From Limnoraphis robusta CS-951 (lineage in GTDB: Bacteria > Cyanobacteriota > Cyanobacteriia > Cyanobacteriales > Microcoleaceae), in contig NZ_LATL02000289.1 of the NCBI RefSeq assembly GCF_000972705.2, positions 1 through 13,214 of the forward strand: DNA of 13,214 bases, given 5' to 3'. The notes beneath the pieces were generated by a model. The model was not told the DNA's origin, did no database searches, and worked only from the letters and a program-made list of their open reading frames with translations. Shown piece after piece: positions 1 through 7,887 of this stretch; the stretch's first letter is position 1, and each line of letters opens with the position of its first letter. The translations under genes were made by a program, and so were the position numbers.

Positions 1-2
1 GG

Positions 3-662
3 CAAGCCGCAGTAGAAGTCGAAGTCGCCGCCTATGCGGTTCATGCCAAAATCTGGCCCGAAGCGGGCGTTGACGGGGATCACCGTCTGCGTCAGAGTTA
101 CAACGACGTTTTACGGGCTTCGTTACCGACAAATTTACAGGATATTGTAGACTTGGGATGCAGTGTGGGAATGAGTACCTTTTCCCTGCAACAGCTTTAT
201 CCCCAAGCAAATATTACCGGAGTTGATTTGTCGCCCTATTTTTTAGCTGTTGCTCAATATAATAGTCCAAAATGGCAGCAACAAGGATATCCTCAACCCA
301 CTTGGGTTCATGCGCCCGCAGAAGCCACTAATTTACCGGAAAAGAGTTTTGATTTAGTATCATTGTGTTTAGTTTGTCACGAATTGCCGCAAGTTGCGAC
401 TCAACAGATTTTTCAAGAAGCTAAACGATTATTGCGTCCGGGGGGTTATATTGCAGTTATGGATATGAACCCTAAATCTGAAGTCATTTCTCGAATGCCT
501 CCTTATGTTTTTACGTTACTCAAAAGCACTGAACCCTATTTAGATGAATATTTTAGTTTAAATTTAGAACAAACGTTAACAGATGCGGGTTTTCAACTTG
601 TCACTTTAAATTATAATAGCCCTCGTCATCGCACAGCGATCGCTTTAAACAGTTTACAGTAA
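3..662 (+). CDS. Class I SAM-dependent methyltransferase, 5'-truncated by window edge
   Basis: The reading frame is open from base 3 to the TAA at 660-662, giving 219 residues with no start in view, so the gene begins left of the window. A TTG at 150 is not a credible start because motif I lies across it. In fragment numbering, the SAM-binding motif I is D50-L-G-C-S-V-G56. It is followed by the acidic end of beta-2 (TGVDLS), a motif-II-like stretch FDLVSLCLVCHEL, and the post-motif LLRPGGYIAVMD typical of Methyltransf_11/25 domains. This is a Rossmann-fold enzyme that transfers a methyl group from S-adenosylmethionine. The acceptor (small molecule, lipid or quinone) cannot be read from the sequence. 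The C terminus looks complete. No transmembrane segment is seen. A HIP1 octamer lies at 636-643 inside the gene. Confidence 0.85.
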   Translation, partial: QAAVEVEVAAYAVHAKIWPEAGVDGDHRLRQSYNDVLRASLPTNLQDIVDLGCSVGMSTFSLQQLYPQANITGVDLSPYFLAVAQYNSPKWQQQGYPQPTWVHAPAEATNLPEKSFDLVSLCLVCHELPQVATQQIFQEAKRLLRPGGYIAVMDMNPKSEVISRMPPYVFTLLKSTEPYLDEYFSLNLEQTLTDAGFQLVTLNYNSPRHRTAIALNSLQ

Positions 663-790
663 CCAGCTTTTACTGTTTACAGTTTACAGTAACCAGTGAC
701 CAGTTTTTACAGTTTACAGTTATTAGTTATTAGTTACCAGTTTTTACAGTTATCACTGTTCACTGGTTACTGTTCACTGGTTACTGTATA
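663..790. repeat. Degenerate heptamer repeats (CAGTAAC/CAGTGAC type) in inverted arrangement
   Basis: The spacer after the methyltransferase is almost wholly made of 7-bp-phase units such as CAGTTTA, CAGTAAC and CAGTGAC, first in one orientation and then in the reverse complement (TTACTGT, TCACTGG). The 14-mer ACAGTAACCAGTGA at 686-699 has two perfect reverse complements, TCACTGGTTACTGT, in exact tandem at 760-773 and 774-787. The transcript could therefore fold into two alternative 14-bp stems with long loops. Related units recur at 9276-9412, 9494-9519 and about 12780-12811. Such short tandemly repeated heptamers are widespread in cyanobacterial intergenic DNA. A role here, for example as a terminator, is inference. 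Confidence 0.8.
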
Positions 791-825
791 GATGATCCCC
801 GTCTAAAATTCCCTATTTTTCCACT

Positions 826-3021
826 ATGTTAAATGCAGAAGATCTGTTTAATGAAGCCTTTTATTTGGCAAATAATCCCGATGTCAAAGCGGCGGTGGAA
901 GCGGGGATCATTGAAAGTGGATTTGATCATTTTATTGAGTCAGGTCAGTTTCAAGTCCGCCAACCGAGTCCATTATATAATGAATTGGATTATTTAGCGG
1001 CTAACCCAACCATTCGGGATGCGGTAACGCAAGGGATTATTAATAATGGCTTTCAACATTTTATCGAATTTGGTCAATTTGAAAGACGCAACCCCAGTAT
1101 ATTATTTGATACGCAGTTTTATTTAACGCAAAATCCCGATGTGAGTACAGCCGTTAACGAGGGTGTTTTAACAGCGATTGAACACTTTGTTAAATTTGGT
1201 CAATTTGAAGATCGCCCTCCCAGTCTTTTATATAATTCCAATTATTATTTATCTCAAAACCCGGATGTAGCCGTTGCAGTTGTACGAGATGAACTGACAG
1301 GAATTCAACATTATCTCGATATTGGTGCGACTCAAAATAGAGATTTTAGTGCATTTTTATCGCCGGATAATTCACCGTTTCCCAACCAAGTTGCGGTGGG
1401 AGATGTTACACAAAATTCGGCAATTCTATTAACTCGTAGCACAGTTCCGGGAGAGATTGAGTTTGATGTTGCAACCGATCCCAACTTTAATCAAATTATA
1501 ACATCACAAACCCAACCGATTAATAATGTTGTGACTCCAGTTAAAATTGAAGTGGGGAATTTAGCACCGGGAACTCAATATTTTTATCGCGTTACCAATG
1601 CTTTAGGAACTAGCGAAGTGGGAAGTTTTAGAACCGTTCCGCCTCTAGAAGTTCAACGGGGATTAAGGTTTGGCGTGAGTGGAACCGTGCAAGGTGAATT
1701 AGCCCCTTATCCGTCTTTAATTAACGTTCCTGAACGCAATTTAGACTTTTTTATCCAACTGGGTGATACGATTTCTGCGGATACCGTATCGCCGGATTTG
1801 CCGAGAGTTTCTCAAGCGATTACTGAAGTTGATTTTAACACAAAATATAATGAAACAGTGTCTCAACGGGCTGGAATTAATCCGTTAGCAAATTTAGGAT
1901 CATCAACGCCGATTTATGCAGTTTGGGATGATCAGAATTTAATTAATAATTTTGCGGGAGGAGTTGCGCCAACGAGTCGTTTATTAACTCAGGCTATTTT
2001 TGGAACAGAAGGAGAATTTGTCAATGATACGCCTTTGTTTGAAACGGCGTTAAATTCGTTTATTGAGTCTCAACCCTTACGGAATTTATTCTATGGAGAA
2101 ACCGGAGATTCTCGCACCGCAAATCAACAAAAACTTTATCGTGCAATTCCTTATGGAAAAGATGCGGCGGCGTTTATTTTAGATGTTCGTTCGTTTAGAG
2201 ATGAATCATTATTTCCGCTTCCTGATGTTCCCACAGAGGGACAAATTAATCAATTTATCGAGCAAACATTTACCCCAGATCGAACGTTATTGGGAGAAGC
2301 ACAATTAGAAGAGTTGAAAAATGATTTGTTAGGTTCAGAGGCGGCGGGAATTACTTGGAAATTTGTTTTTTCTCCAGTTCCGATGCAGAATTTAGGCTTT
2401 TTCGAGGCGGAGGATCGGTGGGAAGGTTACGCAGATGAACGCAATGAGTTATTAAGGTTTATTGATGAAAATAATATTAATAATGTGGTGTTTGTTTCAG
2501 GACAAGCCAATGGTACAATTGTGAATAATCTAACTTATCAAACAGGTTTTGAACAGCCGCAAATTTCCACCAATGCCTTTGAAATTACCGTCGAACCGAC
2601 TGCGGTACAGTTAGAGTTAGACAATGAACAGATAGCGGCGCCGTTTGGGGTGGCTACAGTAGCGTTAACACCGGATGATTTATTATCTCCTGAACTTAAA
2701 GATATTTATTCTGGTTTAGATCTTCGTTTTCAAAAAGATGAGTTTATTCAAGAGGTTTTAGATAATAGAATTGTTTCTTTTGGTTATGATCCGATTGGCT
2801 TAGAAGAGTCAGAAATTGATGCTGAATTAATTCAGGGAGGCTATGTAGCGGCTCATACATTTGGCTGGACTGAATTTGTCATTGATCCGCAAACTCAACA
2901 GTTACAAGTCACCGTTTATGGAATTGAACCCTATACTGAAGAGGAGGTTGAAACCATTCCGGCTGCAATTATTAATCGTCGCCCTGAAGTCGTCAGTCAA
3001 TTTAGAGTTAATCCAATTTAA
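826..3021 (+). CDS. NPDV-repeat protein with PhoD-like metallophosphatase fold, catalytic residues degenerate
   Basis: The protein has 731 residues. Residues 5-177 hold four repeats of about 43 residues with the pattern YL..NPDV..AV..G....HF..FGQFE.R.PS. Residues about 183-272 form a fibronectin-like PhoD N-terminal domain (LAPGTQYFYRV). Residues about 280-731 match the PhoD family along their length: LDFFIQLGDT at 306-315, LDVRSFRD at 452-459, WKFVFSPVP at 511-519, and HTFGWTEF near 677. The hallmark metal ligands are changed. The family DDHE..ND box reads DDQNLINN (368-375), the GD.H box reads SGQANG (558-563), and GDTIYAD reads GDTISAD. I therefore infer a pseudophosphatase or altered chemistry rather than a working phosphodiesterase. 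No signal peptide is visible, although relatives with these repeats are usually thought to be extracellular. No Shine-Dalgarno sequence is seen. A TAAAAT at 804-809 could be a -10 box. Codon use is AT-rich and the gene has no HIP1 site. Confidence 0.85.
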   Translation: MLNAEDLFNEAFYLANNPDVKAAVEAGIIESGFDHFIESGQFQVRQPSPLYNELDYLAANPTIRDAVTQGIINNGFQHFIEFGQFERRNPSILFDTQFYLTQNPDVSTAVNEGVLTAIEHFVKFGQFEDRPPSLLYNSNYYLSQNPDVAVAVVRDELTGIQHYLDIGATQNRDFSAFLSPDNSPFPNQVAVGDVTQNSAILLTRSTVPGEIEFDVATDPNFNQIITSQTQPINNVVTPVKIEVGNLAPGTQYFYRVTNALGTSEVGSFRTVPPLEVQRGLRFGVSGTVQGELAPYPSLINVPERNLDFFIQLGDTISADTVSPDLPRVSQAITEVDFNTKYNETVSQRAGINPLANLGSSTPIYAVWDDQNLINNFAGGVAPTSRLLTQAIFGTEGEFVNDTPLFETALNSFIESQPLRNLFYGETGDSRTANQQKLYRAIPYGKDAAAFILDVRSFRDESLFPLPDVPTEGQINQFIEQTFTPDRTLLGEAQLEELKNDLLGSEAAGITWKFVFSPVPMQNLGFFEAEDRWEGYADERNELLRFIDENNINNVVFVSGQANGTIVNNLTYQTGFEQPQISTNAFEITVEPTAVQLELDNEQIAAPFGVATVALTPDDLLSPELKDIYSGLDLRFQKDEFIQEVLDNRIVSFGYDPIGLEESEIDAELIQGGYVAAHTFGWTEFVIDPQTQQLQVTVYGIEPYTEEEVETIPAAIINRRPEVVSQFRVNPI

Positions 3022-3225
3022 AATGAGTAAAATAGCAATTTTAATTAAAATTAAAACATTAATTGTGCGACTTTTAAATGAATTTAAAACTAATATATTT
3101 TACCGATATCTTATTGTAGTTTGCGTGAGGAAGAGGTAGATGTTCTCTCAAAGTCTCGCCTTAAAATTACATTGAGGATGATCACTTGAGGGGATCAATC
3201 TAATATAACACTCACGATTTCAACT
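3022..3225. other. AT-rich spacer between convergent genes, with 16-bp perfect palindrome
   Basis: This spacer separates the PhoD-like gene from the convergent GGDEF gene. It holds a perfect 16-bp palindrome, AATTTTAATTAAAATT, at 3037-3052, starting 15 bp after the PhoD-like stop. A weak stem (TGATC/GATCA) lies near 3179-3198. No GC-rich hairpin with a T-run is evident, so the terminator of either gene is unclear. I see no credible gene in this spacer. Confidence 0.5.
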
Positions 3226-4107
3226 TCAGGCTTGTTCACAGCAGGAACAAAAAGTAGTCGTTTCACAACTCTGTAAATGGGAACTATACCCCACGCGGTT
3301 ACGTCCTTTTGATTTGGCTTTATACAAAGCACGATCCGCATCCATTAAAAGTTCTAAAGCCGAGAATTCATCATTGGGTTTCCGGCTGGCTACACCCAAA
3401 CTCAGGGTTACAAATGAGCTAATTTTTGACTGTGCGTGAGGAATTTGGAGAGCCGCCACTTGCTGACGAATATGTTCTGCAATCTGCATGGCTTGTTGAG
3501 TATTTAACTGAGGAAGAATCACTGCAAATTCTTCACCTCCATAACGAGCCACAAGAAAGCTATTGGGATCGAGAATTTCTTGAACAGCTTTTTGAGTCGC
3601 GTCAGCAATTTGTTTTAAAGTGATATCTCCGGCAATATGACCATAAGTATCATTGTAAGGTTTGAAAAAATCAACATCACAGAGAATCACCGATAAGGGT
3701 TGTTGGCTACATTGTTCCCATTGTTCATAGAGATAAGCATAAAATTTACGACGGTTAGCGAGTCTAGTAAGTTCATCTAAATTTGCCAACTGTCTCAACT
3801 CTTGATTTTCAGATTGCAGTTGTTGTAACATTTGATTTTGATGCTGAATCACTTGATGTAAGCTCAAAATGGTTAAATCTGTTTTAGAATTCCGGGTCAA
3901 TCTTTTACGCATTGAGAACAAGATAGCTTTGAGGTTAAACATATCTGACATTTGCGATGCACTTGAACGACAAGACTTAGTATCAATGCAATTACAAAAA
4001 TAAGAAGTGATGGTATTCTCGAAACCCTGTGAGAATTCAGAAGTATCCGCGTGAGGGGAAACCGTTTGAGTTGGTGACAACTTGGAAGTCATTGAGGTGA
4101 TGAGCAT
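3226..4107 (-). CDS. GGDEF-domain diguanylate cyclase, soluble, without I-site
   Basis: The gene probably makes cyclic di-GMP from two GTP. The ATG at 4107 is preferred. A GTG codon immediately upstream at 4110 would add one residue, and the numbering below counts from it (294 residues). Residues about 84-108 are a heptad-rich, Gln-rich coiled coil that leads into the GGDEF domain at about 109-275. This domain opens with LDELTRLANRR and has the Mg/GTP motif D145-V-D-F-F-K-P-Y-N-D154 and the active-site loop RYGGEEF (G191-F195). These features match an active cyclase. The inhibitory RxxD site expected just before the loop reads PNSF, so product inhibition at that site is probably lost. No transmembrane helix, PAS, GAF or receiver domain is seen in residues 1-80. 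Cysteines cluster at both ends (C39, C41, C47; C282, C288, C290, C291). No clear Shine-Dalgarno sequence is present, so a later start such as M54 or M57 is possible. Confidence 0.9.
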   Translation of the reverse strand: MLITSMTSKLSPTQTVSPHADTSEFSQGFENTITSYFCNCIDTKSCRSSASQMSDMFNLKAILFSMRKRLTRNSKTDLTILSLHQVIQHQNQMLQQLQSENQELRQLANLDELTRLANRRKFYAYLYEQWEQCSQQPLSVILCDVDFFKPYNDTYGHIAGDITLKQIADATQKAVQEILDPNSFLVARYGGEEFAVILPQLNTQQAMQIAEHIRQQVAALQIPHAQSKISSFVTLSLGVASRKPNDEFSALELLMDADRALYKAKSKGRNRVGYSSHLQSCETTTFCSCCEQA

Positions 4108-4184
4108 CACATCGAATTTAGGAATTTTGGGGTTAGAGTAAGGTCAAGGGAAAAAACAGGTGGAAGTGACAGCCCCCTGTAAAA

Positions 4185-5285
4185 ATGCCTATCCCATACA
4201 CCACAGTCGATCCAGCCACACCCACGAAGATGCAGCTTCAAGTTCAAACCTTCACTGTGAACAAACGCTTTCCCTTGACGATCAGCCGGGGAACCACAAC
4301 CCACTCTACGAATATTTGGCTGAAAGTCTCTCACGATGGGATCGAAGGCTGGGGAGAAGCATCGCCCTTCTCAACGGGGAGTCAGCCCCAAACCTCAGAA
4401 ACGTTGGTAGCGGCGTTAGAGGAGATGATCCCGAAATTGGAAGCATTGACTCCCTTTGATCGACAACGGATCGAAGCAATTTTCAGGGACAGTCAACTTC
4501 CTTCATCGGCTTGGGCGGCGTTGGATATGGCGTTTCACGACTGGATGGGAAAAAAGCTGGGATTACCCTTGTGGCGGTTGTGGGGACTCGATCGCGATCA
4601 CATTGTCCCAATTTCGGTAACAATTGGGATTAATACCCCAGAAGGTGCAAAAGCCAGAGTCAGAGATTGGTTAAATTATCTCGATGTACGGGTATTAAAG
4701 GTAAAATTGGGCAGCCCGCAAGGGATCGAAGCCGATCAAGAAATGTTGATGGCGGTGAAAACAGAAGCCCCTGCCGATGCGGTGTTGTTTGTTGATGCGA
4801 ATGGCGGTTGGAATTTACCCGATGCAGTCAAAATGTGTCACTGGTTAGCGTCGGTCGGAGTAAAATATGTTGAACAACCGTTAGGGGTAGATGTTGCTTT
4901 AAAAGAACTTCCTCAACTTTATGACCAATCTCCAATACCCATTTTTGTGGATGAAAGTTGTTTTAAGAGTCGGGATATTCCTCTACTCGCTCCTTATATT
5001 CATGGTATTAATATTAAACTGATGAAATCTGGCGGTTTAACAGAAGCTTGGCGGATGATACATACTGCGAAAGCTTTTGGGTTACAGGTGATGTTTGGCT
5101 GTTATTCTGATAGTTGTTTGGCAAATACTGCCGCTTCTCATCTGGCACCGCTAGCTGATTATCTAGATTTAGACTCTCACTTGAATTTAATTGATGATCC
5201 CTTTACAGGTGCAACGGTGAAACAAGGCTGTTTAATTCCGAATGATTTACCAGGGTTAGGGGTTAGAAAATCCGTGAACAGTTAG
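4185..5285 (+). CDS. Dipeptide epimerase (enolase superfamily, MLE subgroup)
   Basis: The product is a 366-residue enolase-superfamily enzyme with an N-terminal capping domain (about 16-140) and a TIM barrel. The acid/base lysine is in K172-V-K174, and the Mg ligands are D204 (FVDANGGW), E230 (VEQP) and D256 (VDES). The opposite-face lysine is K281 in KLMKSGG. Near the C terminus, D328-L-D330 matches the DxD motif that binds the dipeptide amino group in L-Ala-D/L-Glu epimerases, so epimerisation of a dipeptide such as Ala-Glu from murein turnover is the best assignment. The usual GCM.ES strand reads GCYSDS, so substrate range may differ. Two starts are possible: ATG 4185, or ATG 4230 (M16), which removes a Pro/Thr-rich extension and begins where the family normally starts (MQLQVQTFTV). 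Neither has a good ribosome site. An imperfect hairpin (ACAGG/CCTGT arms, about 4156-4180) sits just before the first start. No pathway partner lies beside it. Confidence 0.85.
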   Translation: MPIPYTTVDPATPTKMQLQVQTFTVNKRFPLTISRGTTTHSTNIWLKVSHDGIEGWGEASPFSTGSQPQTSETLVAALEEMIPKLEALTPFDRQRIEAIFRDSQLPSSAWAALDMAFHDWMGKKLGLPLWRLWGLDRDHIVPISVTIGINTPEGAKARVRDWLNYLDVRVLKVKLGSPQGIEADQEMLMAVKTEAPADAVLFVDANGGWNLPDAVKMCHWLASVGVKYVEQPLGVDVALKELPQLYDQSPIPIFVDESCFKSRDIPLLAPYIHGINIKLMKSGGLTEAWRMIHTAKAFGLQVMFGCYSDSCLANTAASHLAPLADYLDLDSHLNLIDDPFTGATVKQGCLIPNDLPGLGVRKSVNS

Positions 5286-5440
5286 GATAATTGATGAATC
5301 ATCCCTACCCATGAAAAGATTACAGCTTAAGGGAAACGCGATCTATAGATCTTGTGTACAACGCCTCTCGTTCTACTGAGATATACAGTTGTTTTTATTG
5401 ATGTGTTTATAGATCCCCAACCCCTTCATATCACACCTTT

Positions 5441-5449
5441 TGCTAAAAT
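5441..5449 (+). promoter_or_regulatory. Candidate extended -10 promoter of the PEP-synthase-like gene
   Basis: TGCTAAAAT fits an extended -10 element (TGnTAAAAT) and would start transcription about 30 bp before the ATG at 5485. No convincing -35 is seen at the right spacing. The 199-bp spacer (5286-5484) also holds a perfect 12-bp palindrome, GATCTATAGATC, at 5340-5351, and is AT-rich directly before the start codon. No other gene is visible in it. This is a motif match only. Confidence 0.3.
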
Positions 5450-5484
5450 AGCAACAGTTTTGTAATAAAATTATATATAATAAG

Positions 5485-7887
5485 ATGTCTTTCAGTCTAT
5501 CAACTGATGGCGTGGAAAATCTCTACTGGCTTCACAAAATTCAAACCACAGACCGATCGGTTGTTGGGGATAGGGCTTTTTACTTGGGTCATTTAATCCA
5601 ACGGGGTTATCCAGTCCTTCCTGGCTTTGTGGTGAGTGCGAAAATCTATGGTGAGTTTTTGGAAACGATAGACTGGCTAGAACCGCTCTTCGTTGATTTT
5701 CCGACTTCTTCATTACATATTGATGTCAACAATCCTCGACAATTGCAGGCGATCGCCCAACGGATTCGTCATCAAATCATCACATCAAAATTATCTTCTC
5801 AATTGAGATCGACATTGCAATCTGGCCTACAAACAATCAACGCTCAAGCGGTGATGTTTCATCCAGATTTAATATTGCCCTCAGTACCCACGAGTGGATT
5901 ATTTGATCCAGTGATCAGTTGGACAACAATTGATGGGATTGAATTGGGGTTAAAACAAGCCTGGGCTGAATTATTTCGAGCAAGAAATTTATTATACTGG
6001 CAACGCAAGGGAGTCAAACTCGAACAACTCAAACCAACGGTTCTAGTACAATCAATCCCCCAGGCGATCGCTTCCGGTTCAATTCGCATCGATGCTGAAT
6101 TTTGGGAAATTCGAGCCACTTGGGGTTTAGAATTGGCAATCTTATGGGGACAAACCCACCCCGATCATTATCAAATTCATCCGCAAACCCGAGAAGTCCA
6201 ACAACAACGACTGGGTTACAAAACCATTACCTACCGTTTAAAATCATCCGAAACCCGAGAATTTAGCGATTTAGACAGTCAATGGACAGGGTTTGCTCAA
6301 TCCTCCCTATCCCCCTTGAAAAGCCCTGTAGAGGCCAAATTGTTGAGTCCTGAAGAACATCAGGAACCCGTCCTCAAACCCGCTCAACTGCAATCCTTAA
6401 TCGAGTTAATCGAACCGATCGCAACAGATCTCGGAACATCTGGGTTGATCGAGTGGACATTCTGTGAGTCCTGCGAATTTTACATCTCTCAAGTCTGCAT
6501 TCTCGATAGTTGTTTAATCGCCCAAGATCAGCCCGTTGTTGACTCGGAGCCATCTTCTGCTGATCTCAAAGGAATAGCCGCTTCCGCAGGACAAAGGCTG
6601 GGGAAAGCCTATATTCCGACAGCTTCTGGAGTTCAAACCCATCTATTTCCAACGGGATCAATTTTAGTCGTTCCCACGATCACACCCGAGTTGCTTCCTC
6701 TGCTGAAACACGCTGGCGGTTTAGTCACAGAACAGGGCGGAATGACTGGACATGGTGCAATTTTAGCGCGAGAACTGGGAATTCCGGCTGTGATTGGTGT
6801 ACCCAGTGCCACTGAGCAGATTAAAATGGGAGAATCTCTGCTCGTTGATGGCGATCGCGGAGAAGTTCATCGGATTCAAGACCCGAATATGACGACAGAT
6901 CAGAACTCATCTATCTGGAAGACAAAACCCCATTTTTCTCAAGATATTTTACGGGTTCCGATTGCGACGCAATTAATGGTGAATCTGAGTCAATCCAGTT
7001 CTTTAGAGCGACTAAAAGATTTACCGATTGATGGGATAGGCTTAGTCCGTTCGGAACTAATGGCGTTAGATGTATTAGGCTCTGCGATCGCTTCTGTTGA
7101 TTTTAGTCAATTCTTACAACCTCAGTATCAGTCCCAATTTATTGAGACAATGACTGAAGCACTCCAACGTTTAGCGGCGACGATCGCTCCCCATCCTCTA
7201 TTTTACCGCGCTCTAGACTTGCGAGACTTTCATCAAGAAGTTAGACCTTTATGGGGAGCGGAGAATTCTGAACTCGCGGTTTTAACTCGTTCCTCTAACT
7301 GTGAACACCACAGTCCCAAACTCTATTCAACGTTATTTGAGTTAGAACTGGCTGTTTTATCTCAGCTCTACCAGTCTGGTTGTGATAATATTCGTCTGAT
7401 TTTACCCTTTGTTCGTTCTGTTGAGGAGTTTTCGATTTACCGTCACTGTATTGAAAAAACCGGGTTAACCCATAATCCTCGGTTTCAAATTTGGATCATG
7501 GCGGAAGTTCCATCCGTAATCTTTTTACTGTCCGACTATATCAAAGCGGGAGTGCAAGGGATTTCCATTGGAACCAATGATTTATGTCAATTTATTCTCG
7601 GGATTGATCGCAATCAAACTCACCCGCCTGCTCATTTAAACGCACTTCATCCGGCGATGCTGAAAGCGATTCAACAATTAATTTCAACGGCAATAACAGC
7701 TAAAATTCCCTGTTCAATTTGTGGGGATGCTCCGGTTTTATATCCTGAACTGATTGAACATTTAATCCGATGGGGTGTCACCTCTATTTCGGTGAATCTT
7801 GATGCCGTCGAAAAAACCTATTTAGCGATCGCTCGGGCGGAACATTTACTGATGTTAGAACATTCTCGTTTCAACACCATAGAGTAG
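5485..7887 (+). CDS. PEP-synthase-like protein with degenerate ATP-grasp domain
   Basis: The product has 800 residues in the phosphoenolpyruvate synthase (PpsA) domain order. It has an N-terminal ATP-grasp-like domain (about 15-345), a swivelling phosphohistidine domain (about 360-465) and a C-terminal PEP/pyruvate TIM barrel (about 490-795). The mobile domain keeps GGMTGHGAILARELGIPAV with the phospho-carrier H423. The barrel keeps GIGLVRSE (R522), YRALDLRDF, AEVPS (E674), SIGTNDLCQF and SICGDAP with the catalytic cysteine C746. Compared with E. coli PpsA as I remember it, the nucleotide site is badly eroded. VGGKN is VGDRA, AVRSSATAEDMP is replaced by AVMFHPDLILPS, WGLGE is WGLEL, and the closing VQARP is ISQVC. 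The barrel motif NPMLGFRG is also absent. Conversion of pyruvate to PEP with ATP is therefore doubtful. A PEP-binding, regulatory or phosphotransfer role is inference. The start ATG has no clear Shine-Dalgarno sequence. Five HIP1 octamers lie inside. Confidence 0.8.
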   Translation: MSFSLSTDGVENLYWLHKIQTTDRSVVGDRAFYLGHLIQRGYPVLPGFVVSAKIYGEFLETIDWLEPLFVDFPTSSLHIDVNNPRQLQAIAQRIRHQIITSKLSSQLRSTLQSGLQTINAQAVMFHPDLILPSVPTSGLFDPVISWTTIDGIELGLKQAWAELFRARNLLYWQRKGVKLEQLKPTVLVQSIPQAIASGSIRIDAEFWEIRATWGLELAILWGQTHPDHYQIHPQTREVQQQRLGYKTITYRLKSSETREFSDLDSQWTGFAQSSLSPLKSPVEAKLLSPEEHQEPVLKPAQLQSLIELIEPIATDLGTSGLIEWTFCESCEFYISQVCILDSCLIAQDQPVVDSEPSSADLKGIAASAGQRLGKAYIPTASGVQTHLFPTGSILVVPTITPELLPLLKHAGGLVTEQGGMTGHGAILARELGIPAVIGVPSATEQIKMGESLLVDGDRGEVHRIQDPNMTTDQNSSIWKTKPHFSQDILRVPIATQLMVNLSQSSSLERLKDLPIDGIGLVRSELMALDVLGSAIASVDFSQFLQPQYQSQFIETMTEALQRLAATIAPHPLFYRALDLRDFHQEVRPLWGAENSELAVLTRSSNCEHHSPKLYSTLFELELAVLSQLYQSGCDNIRLILPFVRSVEEFSIYRHCIEKTGLTHNPRFQIWIMAEVPSVIFLLSDYIKAGVQGISIGTNDLCQFILGIDRNQTHPPAHLNALHPAMLKAIQQLISTAITAKIPCSICGDAPVLYPELIEHLIRWGVTSISVNLDAVEKTYLAIARAEHLLMLEHSRFNTIE

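Noticed and set aside
663..790. Attachment site or integration scar
   Set aside because: No integrase or tRNA gene is adjacent, and the pattern is fully explained by heptamer repeats.
2861..3139. Plus-strand frame overlapping the end of the PhoD-like gene and running into the AT-rich spacer
   Set aside because: Its composition (KIAILIKIKTL) is that of translated AT-rich DNA and it starts within the real gene.
4107..4459. Open frames on both strands over the start of the epimerase gene
   Set aside because: They overlap the clearly coding epimerase frame and have no family resemblance or ribosome sites.
5476..5481. TATAAT directly before the PEP-synthase-like start as its -10 box
   Set aside because: It is only 3 bp from the ATG, so transcription would begin inside the gene; the AT-rich stretch makes a chance match likely.
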